64,000 nucleotides of DNA from Protopterus annectens (GCF_019279795.1 NC_056735.1:1937466452-1937530451), one strand, 5' to 3'; positions 45,679-59,251 are shown, counted from the stretch's first letter. The notes: generated by a model not told the origin, from the letters alone. Translations and numbers: made by a program.

Positions 45679-47720
45679 CTTGGAAAAGCTACAGTTTTAT
45701 GCCAGTCTACCTTTGATAACATTATTCATATAGTCACATAATGGGGTAGTAATGTTCTATTCCTCCTCACTCATATTATCTATAAATTCACTTAATTTCT
45801 TACTGATGGATAATATTAACTGGATAGCAGATTAATTCAACTTATATTCATTCTTTCACTAAATATTATGGGAACTTAGCTTTTCTTTTTTAAAAGCAAT
45901 CAGACCATAATACTAATCCATTCCCTTTTAGTATATTCATTTAACATTGCTCTGAGTTTCCTTAAATCTAGAGGTATGTGCAATGGGAAAACACAAACAT
46001 TTCCATTTTGATAATAATGGAGTTTCAAAAACATATTTCTTAGGTGTTTTAAGAATTGATTTCATATATGCAAAGTCTAAAGATTGACATTAGTTTCCTT
46101 CTAAGGTGAATTTTGTTAACCAAATGAAAGGATTATTACATATTTCTAATTTATCATCTTTAATAAACTTATAAGAATTTAGTATAATCTGCTCCTGGAT
46201 GGTTTCACAGTGACTTGTGTAAGTTGCCTCTATCCAGAGTATAATAGAGTTAAAACTTGCAGCAACAGAATACGATTCTACGTCTGGAAAGCTAATACAA
46301 CCATACTGCTATAATCATATATGATTTCTATAAGCAATTCTCAGATTTTTAGAATGCCATAAGAATGAAGTTAACTTTTTTTGCCATTGTCTTAATGCAT
46401 GCAATATAATCTTGGGTAATATATTCATTTTAATAAGTACAGAGATATTTCTTGGTCATTAAGTTTACCAGTAACATTTTTCTTTAAATAGTTGTCAATT
46501 TTGTAATAATCAAGATTATTATTTTTACCTTTATTAAGATCTTCATGAAATTGTTTAAAAATATTAAGCATTTTCTCTATATCTAAAGTAAGGTTACTAG
46601 TGTGAGGATTTCAGATATTATTGATGTGTGCCTTTTTGCTTAACATCTTACTTCTGTTAGCTAATCTTTATAGATTTTTTTTAAAGTCATTGCATAACTA
46701 TGACATTTTATTTTTTCTAAAGCTATCACCCCTATATGCATTAAAGCTGTTTGATATTTTATCATTAACTTTTATTATCTAATTTATTTATTTGTTTTAC
46801 AAGCCTTGCTTTGTGTATTTCATCTTCTATTTCTAACAACTCTTATCCCACTGTTTCATTTTATTGCTAGCCCGTCTTCTCATTCTATCTTTAATATGAA
46901 TTTTAAGCAGTACCATAGTAGATTTTACTAACCTGACAACACTCTTTCAAAAATAAAACTTTATTGACTTGTTTCTTAAGGTAACTCTTAAACTCTTTTA
47001 ATTTCATTCTATATACTGGGATTTTATAAATAATCTGAAATTTAATTATATCCATTACTATATTAATATTTAGTGCAGTATGATCAGGTAAAGGACAAGG
47101 AATAGTTTTGAAATAATTAACTTTATTAAGTAAATCTATAGAGACATGCATTCTATCCATTCTAGTTTGCATCTCATGCACATAAGAAAAATTAGTGAAG
47201 AACAATGACATACCTTCTGCTTTTACTAGTAAATCAACTAAATTATTATTACTAATCCATCTATTTAGTGCTTTAGATGATGCCAATGTTTTAACTTTCT
47301 TCTGTTCACTTGTAACTTCTATACTAGATATGCAGTTAAAATCCCCTGCTAAAATTAAACTACCCTTCTACTAACTTTTTTTGTAAGCTTAAATGATCTT
47401 TAGCCACTCTTGCACTTATTCCAGGGATCCTGAAAAAATTAGCTAGTCTATAGAGTTTGCCATTATATTTAATTATCACACATATATACATTCCTTAGGG
47501 AACAATAATGGATTCCATTGCCTTAGGCATTACAGTGGATTTTCTCCAAAGTATTGCAGTTCCTCTCCACTTTCCTCTTCTTTTTGTTAGAAGAAGCAGA
47601 TGATAACATTTCATTACCTAGATTATTTAAATACTGTATATCTTTCTATATAAAGTTAGTCTCTTGCAAGAATATAATGTCTCTTATATTTAATTTTAGA
47701 TATCTTGTTAATTATTAATT

Positions 47721-50700
47721 ATTAATTGTTAATTATTTCTTTTTGCTGCTATTATTTAATCAATTTAGATTATTAGATAAAATATTAAAACTATCTATAC
47801 TGTGTATTTAAAAATATTTTTTAAGATAGTATGACACATTTATCCTCCATATTAATTTAATTATATGCAAGACTCTATTGCATTTCTCAGACACTATCTT
47901 GACATTCCAGACTTTTTTAATTCTTCCTTTCTACAAACTAAATTACTAAAACTAAAAATTAACAAAAATGAAGAGAAGTCTACAACTATAACTGTATATA
48001 TTCCTAATAAAACACAACTTTCCATGGATAACAAAGTTCCTAGGTTGCATATCAAATAGTCAAACTGCTATACTATCGCTATACATACCAACACATAAAA
48101 ATTCATCACAAAATTAGCCAAAAGCCAAAATGACTTACAAATAATTAATATAATATTACATATAGGTCAAAATAATAACAGACTAGACTATTAATTTAGT
48201 TTTATATTTCACCATTTAAAACTATTCCCCATTACTACATAAAAGTTGAATAATCCTCTTATATTAATCACAAATATTAAATAATCCAACAAATAGTATA
48301 TTATATACCTATTTATGTAATAGTAATATAAATTACCCATTAAATATTCCTAAATTATTCACTCATTCAAAATTATTATAACTAGATCTCTAAATCAATA
48401 AGTATAACAGAGTGGGACCTGAATAAATAAAAACATATGTAAACTTACAGGTGACAAGTAATCTTATTATACTAAACTATAATACAAAAGAGAAATCAAT
48501 GGACATATATATTTATCATGTCAAAAGACACACACACATTTTATAGCTCTAAAAGAAGTTCTGAATTAGTTGTTAAAGTGCAAGTTTATATATCTCAAAT
48601 TTCTGTAGCACTCAACACATCAAATATCAAAATATTTAAAAATCTTTTATCTTGTTAAACTACTTCATAAAATTATGTACATTACTGAGGTTTTAGAGAA
48701 CGCCTTGCTATTTCTATGGAGGTAAAAAAATTACAGTCTATATTGTATTCAAAAGTAACAAAGTGTTCAATTCAAATCCCATTCTTCCTGCCCATGTTCA
48801 AACATATTGAAAAGCTTTACTTTCTATCAAAATGGATGTATTGATTAAACAATAAAACACTCAAGTTTCATCTTTGATTTAAGAACTGAGCTATTTCAGT
48901 TAGTAAAAAATGAACTGACAAACGAAAAACTGAAGAAAAAAAACACACTTTGAAAAAGCACCAACAATTCACTCAGCTCGATGAAGAAACAGTGCTTGTT
49001 CAAAGTGTGTCTATTTCAGTTAGTGTTAGTGAATCTAATAACATGCAACATGTAAAAAATGAAAAGTTCACATGACCAAGCTTCAAATGTCAGCTTTCAG
49101 AATATTTTCAAATATTTATATGATTTTTCTGTGTAAATTATATGAGATCTTGTACATTCACATTTCTGTCATTTGTAGGTATATGTAATAAACATCTTTC
49201 TTAAAAGACGTTTGTTACTTAAATATATTGTCTGCCTTATTTTGCCACTAGTACTCAACTTTATTGTATACACCTTGTATTTCTAAAATCTACCATGAAA
49301 GAGTTATTGAATCATCAGCTCTCTATTAAATATTATAGTATATGCACATATTTCTCAATTTACTGATATTGCTCTTTCATTAATCTTATGTAGTAGATAT
49401 TCCATTCCTTGTGATGTTTACTATTATTAATTTTAGTATTACAAGCACTTTTAACTATATATTAAATAATTACTGCTTATTTAATTTGAATGTGCGTTTT
49501 TTAGCCATTATGAACTGCTGTTCTGATCTAAGCTTTACATGCTGACACCAGAATTTGAGTATAGCATGTGAAAATGACAATTCATAGCACACAGGTGCTG
49601 CTAATTTCCTCTGTAAGTTTCACATTCTTCTTAGTTCTTTTAAGCTGTTCTAATCAGTAACAAACATGCACAATACTTGATACAGCTTAGTAATGACATG
49701 TTGGTCAACTATATGATTACAGTGCTGGGATATGGACTTACCAGGATGTCATTCTTGGGCAAGATTTGTGGACCTTAAATAACAGAGAGATGTCATGTAT
49801 GCTGCATATTGCACACAACTGACAACGGGGAATAGAAAAATAGTAAAACATACATGAAATGGTGGGGCTCCACTGCTGGAGGTAAGGTTTCAATTGAAAC
49901 TTTTCATGGGAAAATATATATACCAAAAAACAACTAATGGCAATCATGTCACATTCAAACGGAGGCATTGCACACATAAGATACCACAGACAAACACCAT
50001 TTTAGCTAAGGCTGATGTCAAAATTGCTGTTGTCCTTGGAAGCTGAAGAGAAACACATACATTAGTAAGCCTTAGAAGGTATAATAAACTATTAACATAC
50101 AACTTATGGAAACTCGCAGAACTCATCATTCTCCTTTAGCATAACAGACACACTCAATTTGAATCAGAATTTACTACTGATATCATTTTATGCTGTTTTT
50201 ATCCACTGTTGACACTGTTTGCTTTTATCCATATATTCATATTCATGCATATCGTTTAATCATACAACCACCCTTTTTTACAGCCAGTTTGTATTGTAAA
50301 AAATATTTGGACAGAAAAGGCCTATCAACATGTATAATTTGAATTATAAATAATATAAAATGCTATCAAGTGTCAACTTACCTTTGAAGCTAGCTATAAT
50401 TCATCTATACCTTGCACTGAGTGCACTTAAGTGCACTTTAAATGCCATTTGCACCATACATAATAATGAGCTTCAATAAAATGAAATGTTTTGGAATCCC
50501 ATTTGCACATGTCCACATAACTTTTAGGAATTTGGTGCATTAACCAATAGCCTAGCACAATGTGAAGGTACTCCATACAATTACCCAACAGGTACCAGTA
50601 AATGAAACTATCTGTGACACATGCCTGATGCCCTCCAATAGTCTGATTCCTTCTTATATGCATCAATTTTAAAATGTGATTTGGATACATTTACTAGTTA

Positions 50701-50760
50701 TCCCATTGCTACCTCAGTTAACATTTATCTTAAGGAGTTTTTTTTTTTATTTCTACTTTC
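47721..50760. other. No gene; AT-rich with two small palindromes
   Basis: The part next to 47720 may be upstream L1 sequence but shows no ORF1 motif. An inverted repeat at 48943-48961 and 48992-49010 (acacactttgaa...caaagtgtgt, 18 of 19 pairs) encloses a 30-base loop. A perfect 18-bp palindrome agtgcacttaagtgcact lies at 50420-50437. Confidence 0.45.
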
Positions 50761-50761
50761 A

Positions 50762-52265
50762 GGAGTGAAGATGTCAACCAAGAAAAGGTTTTACCAGATC
50801 TGGACACCAAATTTGACCGAGGAGGAGACCACCCAGATGCTTTGATAGAGAGTTGAAAAAAGATTGTGAGGGAGCACTGCAGATGGAGTGGGATTTTCCG
50901 GACTGGCATTCAAGTCTATCACCAATATGATGACCTGCTTCAGAGAGATGCTGAAGATCTTTGCCTGAGTGTTACAGAGGTCTGGCCTCAGCTTGCATAT
51001 GCCTAAAGTAAGTTTCATAATCCACAGCTTGACACCTACATCTAAATAGATGTATTTTGTATTCATAGCTGCATGTGTTTATGGGAATGTTTAAATTTAA
51101 TTTCATGTGTGCCTGTACTGATAACAGTAATGCTAATGTACTTAACAGCGATGAATGATATGCCAAAAATATTCCTATTACAAGCAGGCATGAACAATCA
51201 TGTCAATTAGTTCAACTGATTAAGCAATGAGGCAGAGTAAGTGATAACCTGTTATGCTGGGGTTCAAAGGCAATTGCAGGTTGTTTTGTAAATATTGGTG
51301 TTTATGCAGTTAATACTGAGCATAAGCAATTAATCCCTCTCTTTTTTGGAAATTATACAGTACATCTTTTCTAAACATGTAGAACAGCCATGTGTCATTA
51401 ATGCTTATAGAACTTAAGCCTATGATGACTACATATTGCTCCATTATCCGTAATGGTTTGAGAAGTGTCACAACATATACTTCTGCTACTCTGGCTGTAT
51501 ATGTATCTCATTACCAATACATATGTATTTTAGCTGTAAATGCCTAATTGTAATCAAATGTATTTTATCATTGACTACCTCCCTTAATAAAGGAAAAGGT
51601 GTTGCATAATTCAACAGTGATTAACATGACTTTCTATTTATATATGTCTGTCAAGTGCATACACAGGTTGTATTGCAATGCCTGTTACTGTACTCTGCAT
51701 TGCTATAGCTTTCAGTTAGTGATATGACCAGTATGATTATGTGCAGTCAGGAATGCATGGTGTTGTATTTCAAATGCAGAGAACATATTTAAAATTGTCC
51801 TTTAATTTTGTCAGTCATATTTATTATCAAAATTCCATGTTTTCAAATTTTCCCTGCAGAGTCAAACTGTTCAGTTATTTAATTACATAAATCTATGCAA
51901 TCACAGCCAAAACTGATTTAGCTAGGCAGCTAGGTGTCAGATTTGGAGGGCCAGATCTATGTTGCTTCAGTTTGTATGCATTACTCTCATGTGTGAAGTA
52001 TTGACGGTAATATTGAATGTGCATAATGTGAACCTGTATGTCATGTCAAGGCTATAGAACATGTATAATGTTAAGGCTATAGAACATGTAATGCTCAGTA
52101 TTCTTCACTGTTAACTTTTACATTGCAAGCAATATATTCAACTGACAGAATCCTTCCATGCCAGTAATACTTCCATTTTTTTTTTTTTGCAGGTGATGAG
52201 CCAAGAATCAGGCCTTGTTTATCAAGTGGATGACTAGGCTGGAGGAGCAGCAGAGGGAGAGAAGC
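50762..52265 (+). pseudogene. Myb/SANT-like exon with intact splice signals
   Basis: A polypyrimidine tract and 'ttctactttcag' end at about 50761. An exon follows with ATG at 50770 (MSTKKRFYQIWTPNLTEEET). After frame changes it encodes TGIQVYHQYDDLLQRDAEDLC, which parallels the TGEQCHHHYDDLCRR block of the 2945-3290 exon. 'cctaaagtaagt' near 51003 is a good donor, and a T-run with 'tttgcag' at about 52192 a good acceptor, giving a possible ~1.2-kb intron. The second exon has a Glu/Gln/Arg-rich segment (RLEEQQRERSM type, in one frame). Likely a Harbinger-type Myb accessory gene remnant; a host-gene origin is not excluded. Confidence 0.4.
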
Positions 52266-53049
52266 ATGTGTTTTAACTGTAAACATTGGTTTCCCCAAAG
52301 CAGGGATAACATTGTAAAAAAAGTGTTAAAAGTGCTTTTGGTTGCAGAATCAGACAGATTAATATTAGTGCAAGACTACCCATAATGCATCTGCAAGGTC
52401 ATTGTAATACTTTTTACAACCCTAACACATTTGATTCTCACTCGCATCGTGAGATACGTACATGATGCAGCTCTAAATGGCCTTTAATGTAATTGGACCG
52501 TACTTGTTTGTAGTGTAAGCTTGCTAAGCAGCCCAGATCTACATTTGTTTTATGTACGTTACTTCAACTTACAATGGATTCCAATGCTGCTTCTAAATTA
52601 GCATAATGCTTTGGATTCATCTGCATTGTTTTATAAGACTGTTGATCACTTTATTTGTAATATATTTGACCTATAGCAGCAATAATTGTTAGATTTTGTG
52701 TGTCATGCACTCTAACCTCATAACCAGCTCTCCTACTGACATTGCCCTAATCTACTCTCTCTTTTATTTTCTTCTTTTCCCTAGCTCTCTCAGCCTATTT
52801 TCCCAACCTCTGTTGCCCACATAAAAGACTTTACTTGTGGAGGTGTATAGGTACCAAGCAAATAGGCAAAAAAGGAAGTATGTATCTACAACAACCTGCC
52901 TAAATAATTAAAGCTGTATATGTTTTGTGATTATTACTAATTTTAAACAAATACGGACTCTCTCCTGATCATCCAGTATGGCTGCTGCTAAGGCCTTTAC
53001 CCCAGCTTTTCTAACCCCACACACTCCTGCTTAATATTCCCTGAACTGG
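52266..53049. other. No recognisable feature
   Basis: Mixed AT-rich sequence preceding the C-rich strand of the L2-like LINE. Confidence 0.4.
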
Positions 53050-56000
53050 CTTGCTTTTTAATCAGTGTATCTCACCTGCATCTTCTTTTCAGAAGATTTA
53101 CAGTGAGCAATTTGCTACCAGCCATAGTTACCTACCTGATTGTTTTTATCAGTGCTTGCACGCTTTTCCTCTGGTTCGGCCCACTCCATTTACCCTTTGC
53201 TCCGCTCGGGCTTACTTCGCTCCCCTACCTTACCCCCATTCCCACCCACCCCCACATCAATTACATTTATACCTATACAAACCCCACCCCTCAACAGCAC
53301 CCTCTGACATCACTTCCTCTACCTAAACGTGTTCCAACCTCATTTCCTCTCCCCCACTCAACCTTCTCCGACCTACCATCTAACCCCACCCCCCTTACTA
53401 AATAATACCTCTATCCCTTACAACCCTACACTGATTCACTCCCCACACCCATTTTACCACTTACACAGGTTACTAAAATGGCTCTCCTTCTCTCCTCTCT
53501 ATACCACATTACAATCACTGTATTATTAATTACACTTACAAATCTAACATCCCTCAATACACCTCACCTACCGCTCAAGACCTCATCAACTGACATACTC
53601 TCCTCTACACTAACCTCATATTCTAACATATCCCCCAACTTCTTTCAACCTAACCCACTCTTACTCATAAAACTTAAAATCTTCTCAGATAATCACCACA
53701 CCCACTTCCCTCTTTCAAACAGAAATCAGAATCACATAACATGAAAATGATTTACATTAATACCCCCACCCCTAAATGTTTTCTATCCTTATGTGGAGAT
53801 ATTCACCCCAACCCTGGCCCAATCCCTCTACCACCAACCCTACCCATTCCCACAGATCACTAAACTTTACCACTATCAACCTCCAAAGTATTAGAAACAA
53901 AATTCCAGAATTCCATACCTGGATAGCCTATAGTAAACCAGATATACTTGCAACTACCAAAACCTGGCTAAAACCATATAACAAGGACACCAAATTCCTA
54001 CCACCCAGATACTCCTGCCTTAGACTAGACATACCCCCAAAAAATGGGGAGGCATTGCCCTATTCTTCCCAAATAGCCTTTCCATTATCCCCTACTCATC
54101 CCCTATTCCTCATTTCTCAAATGCTGAAATACTAATTGCTTTTTTAAAGCTTAACAACTGTAAAAGCATATGTATAACAACACTTTCTCTACCCCCGGGA
54201 AACAATACTCCCATTCTTGAAGAAATCTTAGCTTGGATCTCCACCAACATTAATAATGAAACAATCATACCGGGAGATATAAACATAAAATTGCACAATC
54301 AACCAGACAGCTCCACACCCCCCAGCATCAACCTCTATAACTTCACCCAATTAATCACAGAAAAAAACAGACCTGCTAGAAATAATACTAGCGGCTCAGT
54401 CATAGACTGGATCCTAGTTTCTGACCCCAACATATTCTCCAAAACAGGTACTCTTCCCTGCAATATCAGCGACCACCAACCAGCTTATGCCATACGTAAA
54501 ACCTCCCAACTACCCAACTAACATCACTACATAATTTGGAGAACCTCACCAATTTCAACCCATATACTTTTACCAACAATCTAAAATTTGTTAACTGGAA
54601 TATACTAAAAACCCTCCCACCAAATGAAGCAGTTGAATTTTTTAATTCAACCTTCCTAAACATCCTAGACAGCCATGCCCCTCTCCATCGCAAAAGAGTA
54701 AAATCAAAACACACCATCTGACTTAGCAAAAGTGCCAGATGGGCTATTCTCACCTGCGATAAAGCCTGGAAAAAATGGCAAAGAACAACAAATCTCACTG
54801 ACCTCCAACTGTACAGACAGCTTAGCAACAAAGTAAAATGCCTAATCATAAATGATAAAAAAGATCACTACATTAAACTACAACATAATTATAAGCAAAA
54901 TCCACGACAATTCTGGACCTCAATCTCCTCATTATTACACCCTAATAGAAAAAGTAACTTCTGTCTATACCCAGAAAAAACACCATTAGAAATTGCTTCT
55001 ATCTTCAACACATACTTTATAGAAACTATCGCAGACTTTACTGCCTCCTTCCCACCTCCACCTAGTCAACCTAATCACTACCCCAATAATAACCAACCTA
55101 CAAACCCTCCCACTAGTACATTTTCTCTCTCCCCCATCCCTATCCCTACTATAACCAGGCTCCTTCTCAAACTAAAGCCAGGAAGTAATGCCCTTGACAA
55201 CCTACCCCCTGAATACCTTAAAATATCAGCTACAGCCATATCCTACCCAGTCAGTATACTCTTAAATAGATCAATCTAGGAATCCAGCATACCCACCATC
55301 TGGAAGAAAGCATACATTCTTCCCCTGCATAAAGGTGGTAACAACTCTGACACCTCTAACTTCCACCCAATTGCTATACTTTCCCCCATTTCTAGGATCC
55401 TAGAAAAATGCATACACTCCCAGCTCCAGCAATATCTGCTACACAACAATTTTCTTTCCCCCTATCAACACGGTTTCAGACCTACCCACAGTACTATCAC
55501 TGCTCTCCTATCTTTCACAAACACTGTTAACCAAGCTCGCAATGAAGGAAAACGTATCTCCTCCCTCTTCCTTGATCTCACTAAGGCATTCAACACTATC
55601 TCCCACTCCCTTCTCTTCTCCAAGCTTTCCACGCTGGGTATATCTCCACCAACTTTACTCTGGTTTTCCAACTACCTATCCAATAGAAAGCAATCCATTA
55701 GATGGGATGCCTCCACCTCAACATTCCTAGACACTCCCACTAGAATGCCTCAAGGATCCATATTAGGTCCCCTTCTTTTCAGTATTTTTATCAATGACTA
55801 TCACTCTTGTGTTCCGAACAACTATGTTATTCAATATGCAGATGACTCAGCTATAATCTGCACCACCACAACCATACCCAAACTACTCACACACATTCAG
55901 CAAGTATTCTCTTCCATTGAAAACTGGATGTCCACTAACCATCTTGCACTCAACCCAAACAAAACCAAACTTCTTCTCTTCACTCCAAAAAAAAAAAAAA

Positions 56001-56332
56001 AAAAACATCACAATAACCAAACCCAACTTCAAAATCTACTCACTCAACAAAACCACCTTAGAAGTCGTCCCATATACAAAACTGTTAGGTGTTACCATTG
56101 ATGAAGGCTTAACCTTCGATCATCGTATCCACAACAACATTAAAAAAAACCCCAAAAGCTAGGAACCCTATACAGACATAAACACTTCCTAAACCCCACC
56201 ACCAAACAAACCCTGGCCTCTACATTCCTACCACCAACCTTATTATATTGGCCTCCTTACTCACAAACATTTACATGTGTCTAAAAACCAAAATGGAAAC
56301 CTGTTATAACAAAATCGCAAGATTCGCAACCA
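53050..56332 (+). pseudogene. L2-like LINE, main part
   Basis: The plus strand is rich in C and A and poor in G. A 5' region (53050-53760) has open frames without clear motif. The endonuclease begins with INLQSIRNKIPEF and LATTKTWLKPY (53776-54000) and includes PGDINIKLHNQ (about 54270) and NISDHQPAYAI (about 54460). RT shows ILPLHKGGNNSDTSNFHPIA, LFLDLTKAFNTISH (motif A), MPQGSILGPLLFSIFINDY (motif B) and YADDSAIICTT (motif C, intact). Later pieces include HLALNPNKTKLLLF and a run of Lys caused by A18. Several frameshifts and stops. The 3' part resumes at 58613 beyond a hAT insertion. L2 rather than CR1 is favoured by the YADD motif but is not certain. Confidence 0.75.
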
Positions 56333-56839
56333 ATGTCACCCATACCTCTCAACTGTACTGAATTCCTCGGTTTTTACCGATTTTGACGGCAAAATATTGG
56401 GGTGCCACGAATTCCCAACTGGCCCCCTTAATTTCCGAATTTCCCGGACTTTTTTTTAAAACAGTTTAGCACTTTAAATTTTTTACACAGTTCCACTTTA
56501 AATGTATGGCTGATGTCATCACCACCCATCACCAGCCTACAGGGGTGTGCGTGATGACATCAGCTACTGCCTGTTGGACTGGAGGGAATAGAAGAATATG
56601 AACAGCAATGGCGGGGGAGATGGATCATGTGCGTATAACTTTTGCAGAGTCCGCCCACATCATGTCCCAGCCTCCTGGTAAGAACATTCATTGTTCTTCA
56701 GACATTTCAGCTTATCTCTTTGGGCATTACCGTTTTACCTGCTATTGTTGGGCCATTATGTGTACAAAGTTTACTTGCTGCTGGGCCATTTCTCTCTGTG
56801 GGTCATTTCAGTTTTGCTGCCTGCTGCTCATTTCACTTT

Positions 56840-57480
56840 ACTCTGAGTATGTACTTGAGGCTGCATGTACTGCTAGCTTCAATTTATTTTGTCTGAGCCC
56901 TGACCTGAGCCATTTCAGTTTATTTTAAATGAGGTGTGCTGCTCATTTCTTTTGCTGCTGCAGTTTGTTTTAATGCTCGTATCGGCTGGGCAAGTGTAGC
57001 TGCTGCTAGGTTCAATTTACTTTTTTTATCTGAGCCATTTCAATTTACTTTAAATGAGGTGCGCTTTTCAATGTCTTTAGCTGTTGGTTGTGTGCTGCTC
57101 ATTTCAATGTATTTTATGTGAGCCGTTGAGGTGTGCTTCTCGCTCATTTCAATTTATTTTTTTATCTTAGCATCTACGGCTGGTTTCAATTTATTTTACC
57201 TGAGCTATTTCAGTTTATTTTAAATGAGGTGTGCTGCTCATTTCTTTTCCTGCTGCAGTTTCTTTTAAATGCTTGTATCGGTTGGGCAAGTGTAGCTACT
57301 GCTCGTTTCAATTTGTTATTTTATTGGAGCCCTGAGACTTTTTAATTTATTTTAAATGAGACATGCTTTTCCATGTCTTACTTTAGCTACTGGTTTTGTG
57401 CTGCTCATTTCAATGTATTTTTATTTAGCTGCTGATATATCTGAGCTGTGCTGCTCGTTGTTTCAATGTATTTTAATTCG
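56840..57480. repeat. Degenerate tandem repeats inside the hAT element
   Basis: Blocks such as 'tgctgctcatttc', 'gagccatttcagttta', 'ttttaaatgaggtgtgct' and 'gctgggcaagtgtagct' recur several times in similar order (for example near 56900-57010 and 57200-57320, about 300 bp apart). Non-coding. Confidence 0.6.
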
Positions 57481-57497
57481 TATCTGGCTGGGTAATT

Positions 57498-57501
<4 letters not shown>

Positions 57502-57565
<64 letters not shown>
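57502..57565. repeat. (GT)n microsatellite
   Basis: About 64 bases of uninterrupted GT repeat within the hAT element. Confidence 0.95.
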
Positions 57566-57566
<1 letters not shown>

Positions 57567-58612
57567 TTACCTAGTGTGAGCTCTACAAATTTCAGACTCC
57601 ACTACTATTTGTTGCTCTCTCTATCTGCCAGCAGCTAACTTATTTTACATAAAGTGTCTCCATGAACCATAACATAAAGAAACAAATGGAACAAGACGCA
57701 ACAAGAATCACTCCATTGCCATGAAGTCTTGACCTGGAAGAATACTTCAGGTCATTTTGTTCTGCTGGGAGAAAGTGTCTAACTACAATACACTACTGTG
57801 CTGAAACTAGATTGTAATGGGTTTTCATGTTAAGCCTGTTTCTTTAAGCTTAAATCCCTACAGCACATAGACATGCATATATAAATTCAGCCTCATTTCT
57901 AAGACCCTTGTACTTCCCCTGTACATATATTGACCCCTAGCATGCAATTTTGCCACATGATACAGACTGGCAATATGATTCCTCAGTGTCTAATGAAACA
58001 ATATTACATTACTCTCTGGTGGGAAACATCGGAACCTAGTGGTAAACTTTGAAGCTGGCAATACAGAGAAAGATGAAGAAAATTGTGTTTTTCAGCCAAC
58101 ACTAATGACTACAATTGAAACTTGCAGAATTTTTCCCTGTAGCCAGTTAATTTCCTTGGCTAAAATGTGCCTCTGAACAGAAAAGCTCATTTATTTATTT
58201 TAATTTGTGTACAAATTCACCTCTGAATTACCAGCTAGTTATTTCTCTGCATTTTCCACATACACATTGGTAAGATGAACTTTTGTAAAGTGATGTGAAA
58301 CAGAGAAGTTAAGATATGTTAAAATATATCCAATAAAGTCTGTTAATGTGCTCATCCATTTAACAGCCATTTACGACTGCAGTAGATTACATTTTTCACA
58401 TTTTTAGCTCTGGCTTGTTTCTGCATTGCAAAAGATGGTTTTAAAATAACTGTTTAACATTTCATAAGAAAATATGGTATCCCACAATTCCACTGGAGTG
58501 GGTGGGGTTACATAATTATGTACGCAAATTATATGTTAATTAGTGTACAGATTTGTACCTATTTTTTATGGGCCTTGTCCAGATTTTTGATGTTTCCAGG
58601 TTGAGAGGTATG

Positions 58613-58800
58613 ATGTCACCTACTCCTCCCACCACTGTTCCTCACTTCACAAACTAAAATGTATCAACAGCTCACCATAGCCCACAAAATAATCTATAAA
58701 CCTCTCAACTGTCCAGCCCTTTCCTCATCACTAACACAATACCACCCAAACAGCATCCCCAAAAAAGTATAAAACTCTAATGTCTTGCTTTACTTGACTG
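58613..58800 (+). pseudogene. L2-like LINE, 3' part beyond the hAT insertion
   Basis: After the second copy of atgtcacc the plus strand encodes a C-terminal block (CSSLHKLKCI in one frame; TIAHKIIYKPLNCPALSS in another). It resembles the end of L2/CR1-type ORF2 proteins, where a short helix precedes an 'YKxLNxxAP' segment. It continues the LINE interrupted at 56332. Confidence 0.6.
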
Positions 58801-58834
58801 ACTGGTAATCCTTCATGTTTCTAGAGAATATTGA

Positions 58835-58905
58835 AAATGAGAGACAGGACAAAATATCAGACAAACTCAGGGATATTCAGAAAATCAGGGACAGTTAACA
58901 GCAAC
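58835..58905 (-). mobile_element. Fragment of the CATACCTCTCAAC hAT family
   Basis: Read on the minus strand, 'aactgtccctgattttctg', 'gagtttgtctgatattt' and 'ctgtctctcat' line up block by block with 4683-4760 of the short hAT element. The terminal catacctc is missing, so this is a degraded end. Confidence 0.4.
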
Positions 58906-59249
58906 ATGGGAGAATGCTGAGTATGGGACATGTCTATGGATCAAATGATTGGCCCTTATGTTTGCTGTTGTAATTTTGACTTTTGAGGACTAGTGTATAC
59001 TGGGATGAGGCAGGCTGGAAATACAAGTCATACTGTTTCTGTGAAACAGAAAAATACATTAATGTAATGACAAACTTTTTATTCTGACAGAATCATTCCA
59101 GATACTGTGAGTGGGCAATGGGTAAGGTGACTGTCTGTTGATAAAACTGCAATTCTGGCTTTGCAGGCCTAATGTGTATTATGGTGATGTAAGGTGGGAT
59201 TGTAGCTGTTGCTACTGTTTCTGTGAAGCAAGAGTACAATAAAGCAACC

Positions 59250-59251
<2 letters not shown>

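Larger units (their letters stand above)
43300..47720 (-). pseudogene. L1-clade LINE, internally deleted and split by a Tc1 element
   Basis: Minus strand. The endonuclease domain starts near 47700 (FLQETNF, where L1 has the conserved QET) and continues with KWRGTAILWRKS (about 47575), ILAGDFNCI (about 47350) and, in frame 47286-46903, NFSYVHEMQTRMDRMHVS and PDHTALNI. A linker follows to about 46440. The next recognisable block is MNILPKIILHALRQWQKKLTSFLW (about 46425 down), which belongs after the RT palm in L1 ORF2. The RT fingers, palm and thumb therefore appear deleted. C-terminal sequence runs to about 45850. A Tc1 element occupies 43736-45342. Many stops. Confidence 0.6.
56341..58612. 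mobile_element. hAT-like DNA transposon (non-autonomous), 2272 bp
   Basis: Terminal inverted repeats are catacctctcaac at the left and gttgagaggtatg at the right. A perfect 8-bp target duplication, atgtcacc, flanks the element (56333-56340 and 58613-58620), which is the hAT size. The insertion splits the L2-like LINE, whose coding sequence continues on both sides. I see no transposase motif inside. The interior holds degenerate repeats and a GT microsatellite, so it is mobilised in trans or is a deletion derivative. A 0.32-kb relative is at 4676-4994. Confidence 0.85.

Noticed and set aside
48943-49010. 'gatgaagaaac' hairpin as a possible further PLE hammerhead
   Set aside because: The core order CUGANGA, stem II, GAAA cannot be drawn, and no PLE coding sequence is adjacent.
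58684-58705. 'cctctcaactgtcc' resembling the hAT terminus
   Set aside because: The stretch reads as part of the LINE C-terminal coding sequence (YKPLNCPAL) and has no partner end. Judged coincidental.
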